Shown piece by piece: positions 16,726-25,530 of a DNA stretch of 64,000 nt. Source of the DNA: Algoriphagus faecimaris (GTDB lineage: Bacteria; Bacteroidota; Bacteroidia; Cytophagales; Cyclobacteriaceae); the NCBI RefSeq assembly GCF_900101705.1, contig NZ_FNAC01000003.1, positions 1-64,000 of the forward strand. The letters are read 5' to 3'. Under the pieces are notes generated by a model. It was not told the DNA's origin and searched no databases. It worked only from the letters and a program-made list of their open reading frames with translations. A program made the translations under genes and the position numbers. How positions within the stretch are numbered: position 1 is the first letter of the stretch; each line of letters starts with the position of its first letter.

Positions 16726-18024
16726 TTAATACCTATCGTGGATCATGTAAAGCACCTTTTGCAACTCCGTTTTCAGTTCGCTCGAGGGAATCTGATAGTT
16801 ATTCATTAGGCAGGAAAAGTGAAGGATCTTTCCGCTTTTGGTGATCAGGTAGCCACTCAATGCATTGGACATACTAAGCGTACCCGTTTTGGCATAAATG
16901 TAAGGAGGCTGTCCTTCATCAGCAGGATACCAGTTTCGGATGGTTCCGGATTCTCCACCGGCAGGGAAGTAGGCTTGGATTTTTTCCCATGGGACTTCTG
17001 CGCGGATTTTTCCTAAAAGGCTGATGATAGATCGCGGAGTAAACATATTCCTAGAAGAAAGCCCTGAGCCATCATACCACATGGGTTCGTCGGGAAGGTC
17101 ATTCAATAAATTCTCCTTGGCATAGTCAATCGCTTCCCGGGTACTCAGGCGATTGTTCAGTTGGTCAGATACTAGGAGTAAAAGTTGTTCAGCCAGAAAG
17201 TTATCGCTGATTTTCATCATCTGAGCATAGATGCTATCGGCTGGAGCGGTTTGGAGTTTTTTAGGATCAAGCTTCAAGTAGTTTTCGCCAGAAATGAGGC
17301 TGACTTTTCTATCTAATTTTTCGCTCAAAAGCTGAGCAGCAAATTCTGCTGAAGTGACAAATGGGATATCCCGCTCAAAGTTTTTCTCTGATTCAGGTGT
17401 GAAATACTGGTATTCATTTTTGAATCGGTCCCTGCGAAAAGTAAGGTAGCTGGGAGGTCCTGTGACTGGAATCAGTTTATCTTCAAAATAGGAGGGATAA
17501 GTCTCAAACCCAGATTGGGTAGAGTCCTTGGAGAATCGTACGACATTGCCATAAATCGGAAACGCAGAGCGCTCGGTGGCATAGTAGGCATTGTACCAAT
17601 CCCAGGACCAGCCTGGCCCAAAAGCATCCACTTGGTCAAAATTATTGACGAGATAAAGTTCTTTCTCGGACTTTTTTAAAAAATCTACGACCGTGCTGTC
17701 CTGAAAGTCAGGATGGAGCAAACTCGGATCTCCTGTGCCCCAGAAAATCAGGGAGTCACCGCGCTCCAAATAGTTCAATCCGTTTATTTTACCCTCTCCC
17801 AGAATAGTGTAGGAGGTATAAAAGGTGAACAACTTGGTATTGGAAGCAGGGATGAAGTATTTATCCTCATTGATGGCGCTAAGTGTTTTGTTTTTGACTG
17901 GATCGACAATCATTAAACCCAGATGTCCCTTTTCAAAAACATCTGAATTGCGAATGCTTTTGTTGATTTTCTGGACAGTGCAGGAGCTACTGAGGATGAG
18001 GAAAACAAGTAGAATTCTTTTCAT
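16726..18024 (-). CDS. dacB: D-alanyl-D-alanine carboxypeptidase/endopeptidase, PBP4-like lipoprotein
   Basis: 432 residues. The lipobox LSSSC puts it on a lipid anchor. The S13 family motifs are all visible: S61-N-T-K64 as the SxxK, SRN in 'GSGLSSRN' as the SxN, and KTG in 'YAKTGTLSMSNALSGYL'. It trims or cleaves peptidoglycan cross-links in the periplasm. The lipid anchor and the shorter insert compared with E. coli PBP4 (about 450 mature residues) are usual for Bacteroidota. It starts the tight run dacB-nuclease-S9 peptidase-DUF1801 and is separated from susD by a terminator. Confidence 0.85.
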   Translation of the reverse strand: MKRILLVFLILSSSCTVQKINKSIRNSDVFEKGHLGLMIVDPVKNKTLSAINEDKYFIPASNTKLFTFYTSYTILGEGKINGLNYLERGDSLIFWGTGDPSLLHPDFQDSTVVDFLKKSEKELYLVNNFDQVDAFGPGWSWDWYNAYYATERSAFPIYGNVVRFSKDSTQSGFETYPSYFEDKLIPVTGPPSYLTFRRDRFKNEYQYFTPESEKNFERDIPFVTSAEFAAQLLSEKLDRKVSLISGENYLKLDPKKLQTAPADSIYAQMMKISDNFLAEQLLLLVSDQLNNRLSTREAIDYAKENLLNDLPDEPMWYDGSGLSSRNMFTPRSIISLLGKIRAEVPWEKIQAYFPAGGESGTIRNWYPADEGQPPYIYAKTGTLSMSNALSGYLITKSGKILHFSCLMNNYQIPSSELKTELQKVLYMIHDRY

Positions 18025-18033
18025 ACGTTTAAA

Positions 18034-18068
18034 ATAAAAAAAGTCTCCCGCATACTGCGAGAGACTTT
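18034..18068 (-). terminator. Rho-independent terminator after the susCD-like pair
   Basis: AAAGTCTC (18040-18047) pairs with GAGACTTT (18061-18068). Read on the minus strand the stem is followed by a T-rich tract (complement of the A-run before 18040). It ends transcription of the SusC/SusD operon just before dacB. Confidence 0.75.
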
Positions 18069-18084
18069 GTTAAATGGTTGATTT

Positions 18085-19506
18085 TTATTGGTCCCACCAG
18101 ATTCGATCCAAGAGCGTGACCTGGGGAACATTGTCCCCGTTTCGACTCACTTCACTATCCGGATAAGCTAATCGGCGGATGAAATTGCCATTTAGGTTTG
18201 GATTTAGATTTTCCGGAAGCGTCATGTCCTTGTAAGCATAGTCAAATCTTCGGGCATCATTCCAAGTTTCAGGATGGAGAAACATCGCCACCCATTTCTC
18301 TTTCATGATATCTGCAAGTGTGAGATTGGAAGCCCCCATACTTACACTTGGGTCATTCAGATAGCTGATTTTGTCCACATCGGCCACTCCCAGCATATCC
18401 ATGTGGGCTTCGATTCCAGTTAAATAAGCTTCGTAAGCTCTTGCTGCATCCGTACTCAAAGCTGCTTCAGCCTCGATGAATTTTAGCTCAGCATAGGTTG
18501 CTATCAAAATAGGGGACTGAGTGGAAGTATAGTATTGGCCGGGTATCAAGGTGGATCTTGCGCCTTGCTCCGGAGCATCTCCTCGACCCGCTCCGTTTGG
18601 AACACCGATAAACTCTCCCTCATCCGTAGTGCCCACCATCAAGGGAAGACGTGGATCAAAAGTCGGGTAGGAAGTCCCATCTAGAGCCTCGATAAACTGC
18701 TCCGATATCCAACCTCCCAAAAGTAAGTTCTGGTTATTGATAGCTACCTGCGCCCAAGGATTAAACCGCTGCTCGAAGAAGGTGACAGAAGCATCATCAG
18801 CATTGGAAGTAAAACCTCCCGCTACGGCGGTAAGCACCTCAGAAGCATTAAATGAGGAGGTGTTTTTAGTATGGATCAAGAATCGGGCTTTTAATGAATT
18901 TCCAAATTTGATCCAGTTCTCCACATTTCCTGCGAATATAAAATCATCTCCACCGATAGAGATGGCAGACTCTCTCTGCAAATTAGCTACACCTTCATCC
19001 AATAGACTCAGGATGCGATCATATAGAATCTCATCATCATCGTAGGCAGGAGTTACGGTTTCGAAATTGAAACTTTCCGAAAAAGGTACGTCTCCAAAGA
19101 AGTCTACAGTCATACCTAGGTTTAAAGCCATCAAAACTTGAGCGGCGCCCAAATAATGATTGGCTCCGGATTCTTCTGCTTTTCGGACGATCTCGTTGAG
19201 ATCTGTCATGACATTGTAGAGATTAAACCATGTGCCACTGTAATCCAGCTGATCCATTACATCAGAGCCTCCTGATGGGTTGGGAGAGGCAAGGTACTGT
19301 ACAAAATTGCTCGTGGCACTTCCTGCCCGCTGTACATTCAGCGCGGTCTCAAAAGTACTATTGGTCATCAGCCCTGAGATGGGAGCATCTTCTGGGTTGT
19401 TTGGATTTTCATTGACATCCAGAAAGGACTCACAGGCAGAAGCCAATAAGATGACAGATGCCCCTAAAATCGCTGATAGTTTATTTTTGAATTTCATCTT
19501 TTTCAT
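18085..19506 (-). CDS. SusD/RagB-like nutrient-binding outer membrane lipoprotein
   Basis: 473 residues with a lipoprotein signal ending LLASAC. 'FLDVNENPNNPEDAP' straight after the cysteine is the hallmark of the SusD-like_2 (PF12771) branch. It contains the helical TPR-like scaffold ('YLGAAQVLMALNLGMTVDFFGDVPFSES') and a C-terminal 'MKEKWVAMFLHPETWNDARRF' block typical of this branch. It caps the SusC barrel and hands substrate over on the cell surface. The gene is 12 bp downstream of susC in the same operon. No glycoside hydrolase is encoded nearby, so the substrate may be peptide or small oligomer rather than a polysaccharide. Confidence 0.9.
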   Translation of the reverse strand: MKKMKFKNKLSAILGASVILLASACESFLDVNENPNNPEDAPISGLMTNSTFETALNVQRAGSATSNFVQYLASPNPSGGSDVMDQLDYSGTWFNLYNVMTDLNEIVRKAEESGANHYLGAAQVLMALNLGMTVDFFGDVPFSESFNFETVTPAYDDDEILYDRILSLLDEGVANLQRESAISIGGDDFIFAGNVENWIKFGNSLKARFLIHTKNTSSFNASEVLTAVAGGFTSNADDASVTFFEQRFNPWAQVAINNQNLLLGGWISEQFIEALDGTSYPTFDPRLPLMVGTTDEGEFIGVPNGAGRGDAPEQGARSTLIPGQYYTSTQSPILIATYAELKFIEAEAALSTDAARAYEAYLTGIEAHMDMLGVADVDKISYLNDPSVSMGASNLTLADIMKEKWVAMFLHPETWNDARRFDYAYKDMTLPENLNPNLNGNFIRRLAYPDSEVSRNGDNVPQVTLLDRIWWDQ

Positions 19507-19518
19507 GATTTTAAAGGT

Positions 19519-22500
19519 TTACAGTCCCAAGTTCAAGGTGAAGAATACACTTTGTACGCCTGGGAAACCCAGACCGGTAAATCCTACGGCATTTCCACCT
19601 GCACCGGCAGAAAATGACTCTGGATCAAATCCATCCCAAGGGGTGTAAAGGATGATATTATTGGCTGCTACAGAAATTCTGGCTGTCCTGAAAGGAGTTC
19701 TTTCGATAATATTGGGCTGAAGATTGTAAGCCAAAGTGATATTTCTCAGCTTAATGAAGCTGGCATCGAGGACAAAGTTTTCTGAAGTGGTTCGGTAGTG
19801 ATTTCTCCAGTATCCAGCCCCATAGTTTACTCCGTCAGGCCCTACTCCTTGGCCTAGCCAAACTTCCTGATTATTCTGTGAGCCATCAGCCAATACACCA
19901 GGGAATACTCGGAAATCATTTCGGGCTAGAGAAGCCTCCTGTTTTCCAAAGGCAGACAAGAAATTATCGAACTGACTGAATTGGTCCACTCCAGCTCGGA
20001 AATCAACAAGAAAAGACAGTTCAAATCCTTTGTAATTGAAGTCATTTCTCAATCCTCCAAATACCTTGGGGACAGCATTGCCCAACACCAACTGATTACC
20101 TGTACGAACAGGGAAACCATTGGCTCCGATCAACTGAGGAAGGCTTCTGTCCAGGATTTCTGAATCAGGGTCTGCTCCCGGTCTCACATAGCTAGAGCCA
20201 TAAATATTACCGAAGGGCTGACCTTCTTTCAGAATCATGGTAACTGTACTGCCCACATAGCCAAACTGAGAGCCTACCACGATTTGATCGATTCCTTCTC
20301 GGATAGCTACAATTTCATTTTGATTGGTGGTGATATTGGCCATCACATCCCATCGGAAATCACCTCTTTCTATAGGAGTACCTCCCAATACGATTTCCCA
20401 TCCTCTATTTTCGATTTCACCGGCATTGGTGATGTAAGAAGAAAACCCTGTGGCATCCGAAATCGGTACCGGAATGATTTGATCCTTCGCATTGGACTTG
20501 TAATAGGTCACATCCAAACTCGCTTTGTTATTGAAAAACGCCAATTGTGTACCGAATTCGATAGAAGTAGTCAATTCTGGTCGAAGTAGGGGATCTCCAA
20601 AGGTGGAGTTACGCGAGAATCCTACTTGGCCATTCAGAGGAAAGACAGAAGGAGAGACAAAAGTAGCTCCCAATATATGTGGATTGGTGTCTTTACCCAC
20701 CTGTGCCCAAGAAGCTCTTAGCTTCCCGAAAGTCACCCAGCTTGGCATTTCTAAATGCTCACTAAAGGCATAACTTAAATTAAAGGAAGGATAGAAAAAG
20801 GAGTTGTTGTTTACGGGCAGAGTGGAGGAAATATCATTTCGTCCTGTGATATTCAGGAACAAGAAATTTTTATAGTCGACCATCAAATCCCCATAAAATC
20901 CTACCAGCCTTCTCATACTTTTTCCCTGAGAAGCGAAAATCTGGGTAGTGTTATTGAGGTTATAAAAACCCGGGATCACAAAATTGGAACCTGTGGCAGT
21001 GACTCGGTCAAAGTTTCTTTCGAAAATATCATTACCTAAACGCAGGCTCGTATTCCAATCTTCATTCCATTGCTTTTGAAGTGAAATGTAAAAGTTGGAA
21101 GTGATGTCTCGACTATTGATTCTTGTTTCTTCCAGAAACCCTGTAGAGCTCAATGCCACTTCCCCATCGATACCACTCGGGCCGGGTGTGATCTCTGTTC
21201 TTGAATCCGAGTAATTATCCATTCCTAGTCTGTAGGAAAGCGTCAACCAATCCGTAGGACTGTAATTCAAGTTAATATTACCAATTACTCGATTGACATT
21301 GTCTTCATAAGTCGCAAATCGCGCATCATAGATCGGATTAGTATTGGAATATGTCCTCATGGTACCGTCAGGATTGATGTAGTCACGGACGTCCTGTGTC
21401 TCTGACCAATACATCATACGCTCTAGGAATCGGTCATGCGGAACTCGATTACCTCCGGAATTGGTATAGTTCATAGATCCAGAGAAATTGAATTTCTCGC
21501 TTACTTTGATCGTGCCAGACAGTTTGGCGCTGGTTCTGTCCCAGTTTGAAAAAGGTATAATTCCTTTTTGGTCCAGTCGGCCAAATGAAGAATAAAACGT
21601 AGCCTTTTCATTTCCGCCAGAGACACTTAAGCTATTGTCAAAATTGATTCCGGTGTCAAAAGCACGAGTCCAGTTGTCCTGATAGACATAGTTGGGGTCA
21701 TTTTCTTCTGCAATATTCGCTCCCCAGGAGGGCCAGAAACTGGAGTCATCCCTAACCCCGCTAAAGCCTTGTCCATATTCCTTTTGAAGTCTAGGTTTTT
21801 TGACCAGTTTGTCGAAGCCCAAAGAAGAATTGAAGTCTACTCGGATTTGTCCTGCTTGCCCTTTTTTAGTGGTGATGATTACGGCCCCATTCGCTGCTCG
21901 TACACCGTACAAAGCAGTAGCAGCGGCACCTTTCAGGACTGACATGGATTCGATATCATTGGGATTGATATCTGCGATTCTGTTAGACATACCCCGAGGA
22001 GTGCCTCCTGACTCGATAGTAGAGTTGTCCACAGGAACTCCGTCCACTACAAATAAAGGCTGATTGTCTGCTGAAGGATCTAGGGAGTTAATACCCCTGA
22101 TGATAATCCTCGCTGACTGTCCGGGAGCACCACCGGAGTTGGTCACCTGTACGCCTGCAACTTGGCCTTGTAGCGCATTGACAATATTGGGTTGACGGGA
22201 TTTGGTAATGGCTTCTGCATCGATGCTTTGTGCGGAGTAACCTAAAGACTTTTTCTCTTGGGAAATACCAAAAGCGGTCACGATGACCTCGTCAAGCTGG
22301 GATTCCTCCGTAGCCAATACCACATTGATGGTATTGGTATTGCCTACAGGTATCTCCTGACTCTCGAAACCGATGAAGGAGAATACCAATACTGATTCTG
22401 AACCGGGTACCGAGATGGAGTAATTTCCGTCGATATCGGTGACTGTACCTGTTGAGGTACCTTTGACAACGATACTCACCCCGGGAAGGGGCTGACCGTC

Positions 22501-22605
22501 TTCTTTTGCTGTTACTTTTCCTGTGACAGCCTGCTGGGCAAAGAGTGAAATCGAAGTCAGCAAACTCATCAGTAACAGCAAGGTGTACTTGTAGCTGTGT
22601 TTCAT
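19519..22605 (-). CDS. SusC/RagA-type TonB-linked outer membrane transporter
   Basis: 1028 residues. Signal peptide to about residue 24 (LFAQQ), then a carboxypeptidase-regulatory-like domain (about 25-115, 'VTGKVTAKEDGQPLPGVSIVVKG' class), a plug domain with 'ADINPNDIESMSVLKGAAATALYG', and a 22-strand barrel ending in the aromatic-rich 'VFFTLNLGL'. It is the TonB-dependent channel partner of the SusD-like protein downstream. No anti-sigma/ECF pair or hybrid sensor lies beside it, so local regulation is not evident. Confidence 0.93.
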   Translation of the reverse strand: MKHSYKYTLLLLMSLLTSISLFAQQAVTGKVTAKEDGQPLPGVSIVVKGTSTGTVTDIDGNYSISVPGSESVLVFSFIGFESQEIPVGNTNTINVVLATEESQLDEVIVTAFGISQEKKSLGYSAQSIDAEAITKSRQPNIVNALQGQVAGVQVTNSGGAPGQSARIIIRGINSLDPSADNQPLFVVDGVPVDNSTIESGGTPRGMSNRIADINPNDIESMSVLKGAAATALYGVRAANGAVIITTKKGQAGQIRVDFNSSLGFDKLVKKPRLQKEYGQGFSGVRDDSSFWPSWGANIAEENDPNYVYQDNWTRAFDTGINFDNSLSVSGGNEKATFYSSFGRLDQKGIIPFSNWDRTSAKLSGTIKVSEKFNFSGSMNYTNSGGNRVPHDRFLERMMYWSETQDVRDYINPDGTMRTYSNTNPIYDARFATYEDNVNRVIGNINLNYSPTDWLTLSYRLGMDNYSDSRTEITPGPSGIDGEVALSSTGFLEETRINSRDITSNFYISLQKQWNEDWNTSLRLGNDIFERNFDRVTATGSNFVIPGFYNLNNTTQIFASQGKSMRRLVGFYGDLMVDYKNFLFLNITGRNDISSTLPVNNNSFFYPSFNLSYAFSEHLEMPSWVTFGKLRASWAQVGKDTNPHILGATFVSPSVFPLNGQVGFSRNSTFGDPLLRPELTTSIEFGTQLAFFNNKASLDVTYYKSNAKDQIIPVPISDATGFSSYITNAGEIENRGWEIVLGGTPIERGDFRWDVMANITTNQNEIVAIREGIDQIVVGSQFGYVGSTVTMILKEGQPFGNIYGSSYVRPGADPDSEILDRSLPQLIGANGFPVRTGNQLVLGNAVPKVFGGLRNDFNYKGFELSFLVDFRAGVDQFSQFDNFLSAFGKQEASLARNDFRVFPGVLADGSQNNQEVWLGQGVGPDGVNYGAGYWRNHYRTTSENFVLDASFIKLRNITLAYNLQPNIIERTPFRTARISVAANNIILYTPWDGFDPESFSAGAGGNAVGFTGLGFPGVQSVFFTLNLGL

Positions 22606-22985
22606 GCGTGAGATAGTTTAGAAATAAGAAAATTGGTTTTAAGTAGATTATTCAGGGTTTTGCATTTTTTTTCAGTTTTGTAAAAGAGAAATCTCCATTT
22701 AAAGCATTTTTTGAAGCAGTTATGCTTCTTTTTGATAGGTTTCAATTAATTATTCTAAAATAGAAAGCCTTAGAAAACTGAATACTATCCATTGATAAAT
22801 GCATTAATTTTAATCTCTAGTTTCAAATTATGCTTAATTTAAAAAGAATGAATGGTTTATTTCAAAAAATGGGTTCAAAAAAATCTAGAAATATTTCAAA
22901 TGATTAAAAAATGAAATAATATTTGCCTTTGCGACTTTATGCCATAATTAATTTTTTTTTATCGCAATAAAAGGAATTATCGGGC
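22606..22985. other. Intergenic region upstream of susC
   Basis: About 380 bp, very AT-rich, between the SusC start and the hppA terminator. It should hold the susCD promoter on the minus strand, but no full TTTG-N19-TAnnTTTG match was seen. No coding frame is visible. Confidence 0.5.
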
Positions 22986-23018
22986 AAAAAAAGAGGCTGT
23001 CCGATATGGAACAGCCTC
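22986..23018 (-). terminator. Rho-independent terminator of hppA
   Basis: GAGGCTGT (22993-23000) and ACAGCCTC (23011-23018) form an 8-bp stem with a 10-nt loop. On the minus strand it is followed by seven T (complement of A 22986-22992). It sits 20 bp after the hppA stop. Confidence 0.85.
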
Positions 23019-23038
23019 CCTTATTGGGTCTTTTTTAA

Positions 23039-25318
23039 TTAGTTAATCACTTTTTTGATTTCGGTAATGACTTCTTTACCATTTTCCATTTTGATTTCTT
23101 TTTTGACTTCAACTACTTTGGCATCTGCCATTTCATCATTAGATCCATGAGAAGATAGAAGCGGAGCAATTACCAATCCCACCAAACAAGTCAACTTGAT
23201 CAAAATATTCATGGATGGACCAGAGGTATCTTTAAATGGATCTCCTACGGTGTCTCCCGTTACAGCAGCTTTGTGAGCTTCTGAGCCTTTGTAAGTCATT
23301 TCTCCATCGATCATTACACCTGCTTCAAATGATTTCTTAGCATTGTCCCAAGCACCACCGGCATTGTTTTGGAAGATCGCCCACATCACACCTGAAACGG
23401 TAACTCCTGCCATATATCCGCCAAGCACCTCAGCAGCCAATAGGGTGTCGCCGGTAAACAACTGTGTCAAAAAAGCAATTAAGATCGGAGATACAATCGT
23501 CAACAATCCCGGAAGCATCATCTCCTTCAAAGAGGCATTCGTAGAAATCTCCACACACTTGTCATACTCAGGTTCTGCAGTACCTTCCATGATACCAGGA
23601 ATCTCTTTGAACTGACGTCTTACTTCCTTAACCATAGCCATGGCAGCTTTACCAACGGAACTCATAGCTAATGCGGAGAATACTACAGGAATCATAGCTC
23701 CTACAAAAAGAGCAGAAAGAACTGGTGCCTTGAAAATGTTGATGCCATCGATACCAGTGAAAGTAACGTAAGCCGCGAAAAGTGCAAGGGCAGTCAAGGC
23801 TGCAGAAGCAATGGCGAAACCTTTACCAATAGCAGCAGTCGTGTTACCGACTGAATCTAAAATATCTGTGCGCTCACGTACTTCTTTTGGTAATTCGCTC
23901 ATTTCAGCAATACCACCAGCATTATCAGCAATAGGGCCGAATGCATCAATAGCCAACTGCATGGCTGTAGTAGCCATCATGGCAGAAGCAGCAATCGCTA
24001 CACCATAGAAACCTGCAAAAGCATAGGCTCCCCAGATGGCAGCAGCGAAAAGCAATACAGGAGCGAATGTCGACATCATACCTTGAGAAAGCCCCGCGAT
24101 GATATTGGTTGCAGCTCCGGTAGATGAGTTTTGGATAATGGTCATTACAGGCTTTTTGCCCATTCCAGTGTAGTATTCTGTAAAGTAGCTTATTAAACCT
24201 CCTACGGCTAAACCGATTAATACCGCAACAAAAACGCTGAATGAGGTCACAGTTTGCAAACCTTTACCGAAGAATGACATTTGCATTTCTCCAGGTAGCA
24301 TCCAGTCAATGATGAAATAAGAAGCAATACCTGTCAGAATGATTGATCCCCAGTTTCCTCGGTTCAATGCAGCCTGCACCTGTGCTTCTTTTGCATTGTT
24401 GTCACTGATTTTGATAAACCAAGAGCCTATTATCGAGAATATAATACCGATTCCAGCAATCAAAACTGGTAAAAGTATAGGGCCCATTCCTCCAAAAGCG
24501 TCATTCATGGCTGTGCCATTATTAATGTCATTGATTAGGTAGTTACCCAATACCATCGCCGCAAGCATGGTGGCTACGTAAGACCCGAAAAGGTCAGCGC
24601 CCATTCCTGCTACATCACCTACATTATCACCTACATTATCAGCAATAGTCGCAGGGTTACGGGGGTCATCTTCTGGAATCCCAGCCTCCACTTTACCAAC
24701 CAAGTCAGCGCCTACGTCAGCAGCTTTAGTATAAATACCACCGCCTACACGGGCAAAAAGTGCAATAGATTCAGCACCTAGTGAAAAACCGGCAAGTGTC
24801 TCCAAAACGATGGTCATTTCCAAATAGAATGATTGCTCACCGGTGATGAAAAACTGGACTAGAAGCGCAAGGAGTAATGAAAGACCGAATACAGCCAATC
24901 CCGCAACACCAAGTCCCATTACTGTGCCACCTCTAAAGGAGACCTGAAGAGCCTTTGGTAGGCTGGTTCTTGCAGCTTGTGTGGTTCTTACGTTGGCATC
25001 TGTTGCGATGCGCATCCCGATGTTACCTGCAATAGCTGAGAATACTGCTCCAATTACGAAAGCAATAACGATGAACCAGTGCGTGGTTTCAACCAACATT
25101 GAAACGATACCTAGCAGAATCCCCGCTACAACAACAAAGATGGAAAGCATTTTGTATTCAGCGGCTAAGAAAGCCATCGCTCCTTCTTTAATGTAACCAG
25201 CAAGCTTCTTCATGTTTTCTTCACCTTGATCTTGCTTGATGACCCATGTTCTCAAATAAAACATGTATGCTAATCCGATCACCCCAAAAGCAGGTAAAAT
25301 GTAGATTAAGTTTTCCAT
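23039..25318 (-). CDS. hppA: K+-dependent membrane-bound ion-pumping pyrophosphatase
   Basis: 759 residues with about 16 membrane segments. The substrate-binding helices are visible as '[26 protein letters not shown]' type sequence near residues 200-230, '[18 protein letters not shown]', and the C-terminal '[21 protein letters not shown]'. The segment [18 protein letters not shown] has alanine where K+-independent enzymes have lysine (GNTTKA), so this belongs to the K+-dependent branch. It couples PPi hydrolysis to Na+ and/or H+ export across the inner membrane; the two cannot be separated here by eye. The long tail after the last membrane segment is charged ([16 protein letters not shown]). 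A TAnnTTTG promoter lies 40 bp upstream. Confidence 0.92.
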   Translation of the reverse strand: MENLIYILPAFGVIGLAYMFYLRTWVIKQDQGEENMKKLAGYIKEGAMAFLAAEYKMLSIFVVVAGILLGIVSMLVETTHWFIVIAFVIGAVFSAIAGNIGMRIATDANVRTTQAARTSLPKALQVSFRGGTVMGLGVAGLAVFGLSLLLALLVQFFITGEQSFYLEMTIVLETLAGFSLGAESIALFARVGGGIYTKAADVGADLVGKVEAGIPEDDPRNPATIADNVGDNVGDVAGMGADLFGSYVATMLAAMVLGNYLINDINNGTAMNDAFGGMGPILLPVLIAGIGIIFSIIGSWFIKISDNNAKEAQVQAALNRGNWGSIILTGIASYFIIDWMLPGEMQMSFFGKGLQTVTSFSVFVAVLIGLAVGGLISYFTEYYTGMGKKPVMTIIQNSSTGAATNIIAGLSQGMMSTFAPVLLFAAAIWGAYAFAGFYGVAIAASAMMATTAMQLAIDAFGPIADNAGGIAEMSELPKEVRERTDILDSVGNTTAAIGKGFAIASAALTALALFAAYVTFTGIDGINIFKAPVLSALFVGAMIPVVFSALAMSSVGKAAMAMVKEVRRQFKEIPGIMEGTAEPEYDKCVEISTNASLKEMMLPGLLTIVSPILIAFLTQLFTGDTLLAAEVLGGYMAGVTVSGVMWAIFQNNAGGAWDNAKKSFEAGVMIDGEMTYKGSEAHKAAVTGDTVGDPFKDTSGPSMNILIKLTCLVGLVIAPLLSSHGSNDEMADAKVVEVKKEIKMENGKEVITEIKKVIN

Positions 25319-25358
25319 TTATTTTTTTCTTTTGACTCCTTGATTAAAATTAATTGGG

Positions 25359-25388
25359 CAAATATAGAATTTCTACTTTACCTGCCAA
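25359..25388 (-). promoter_or_regulatory. Bacteroidota-type promoter of hppA
   Basis: On the minus strand, TTG (complement of 25386-25388) is followed after 19 bp by TATATTTG (complement of 25359-25366), matching the TTTG/TTG-N19-TAnnTTTG pattern. It lies about 40 bp upstream of the hppA ATG. Confidence 0.6.
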
Positions 25389-25530
25389 CTCAAAATATTA
25401 CTCCGATTTAATTCGCTTTCAGCTGCTTATTGAGATGAAAGGTTATCTTTTTTGACGGAAAGGCTATGTTGAGGATAAAAGGGAACTAATTATTGGATTT
25501 TTTGGTAATAAATCACTTGATAATTTCTCC

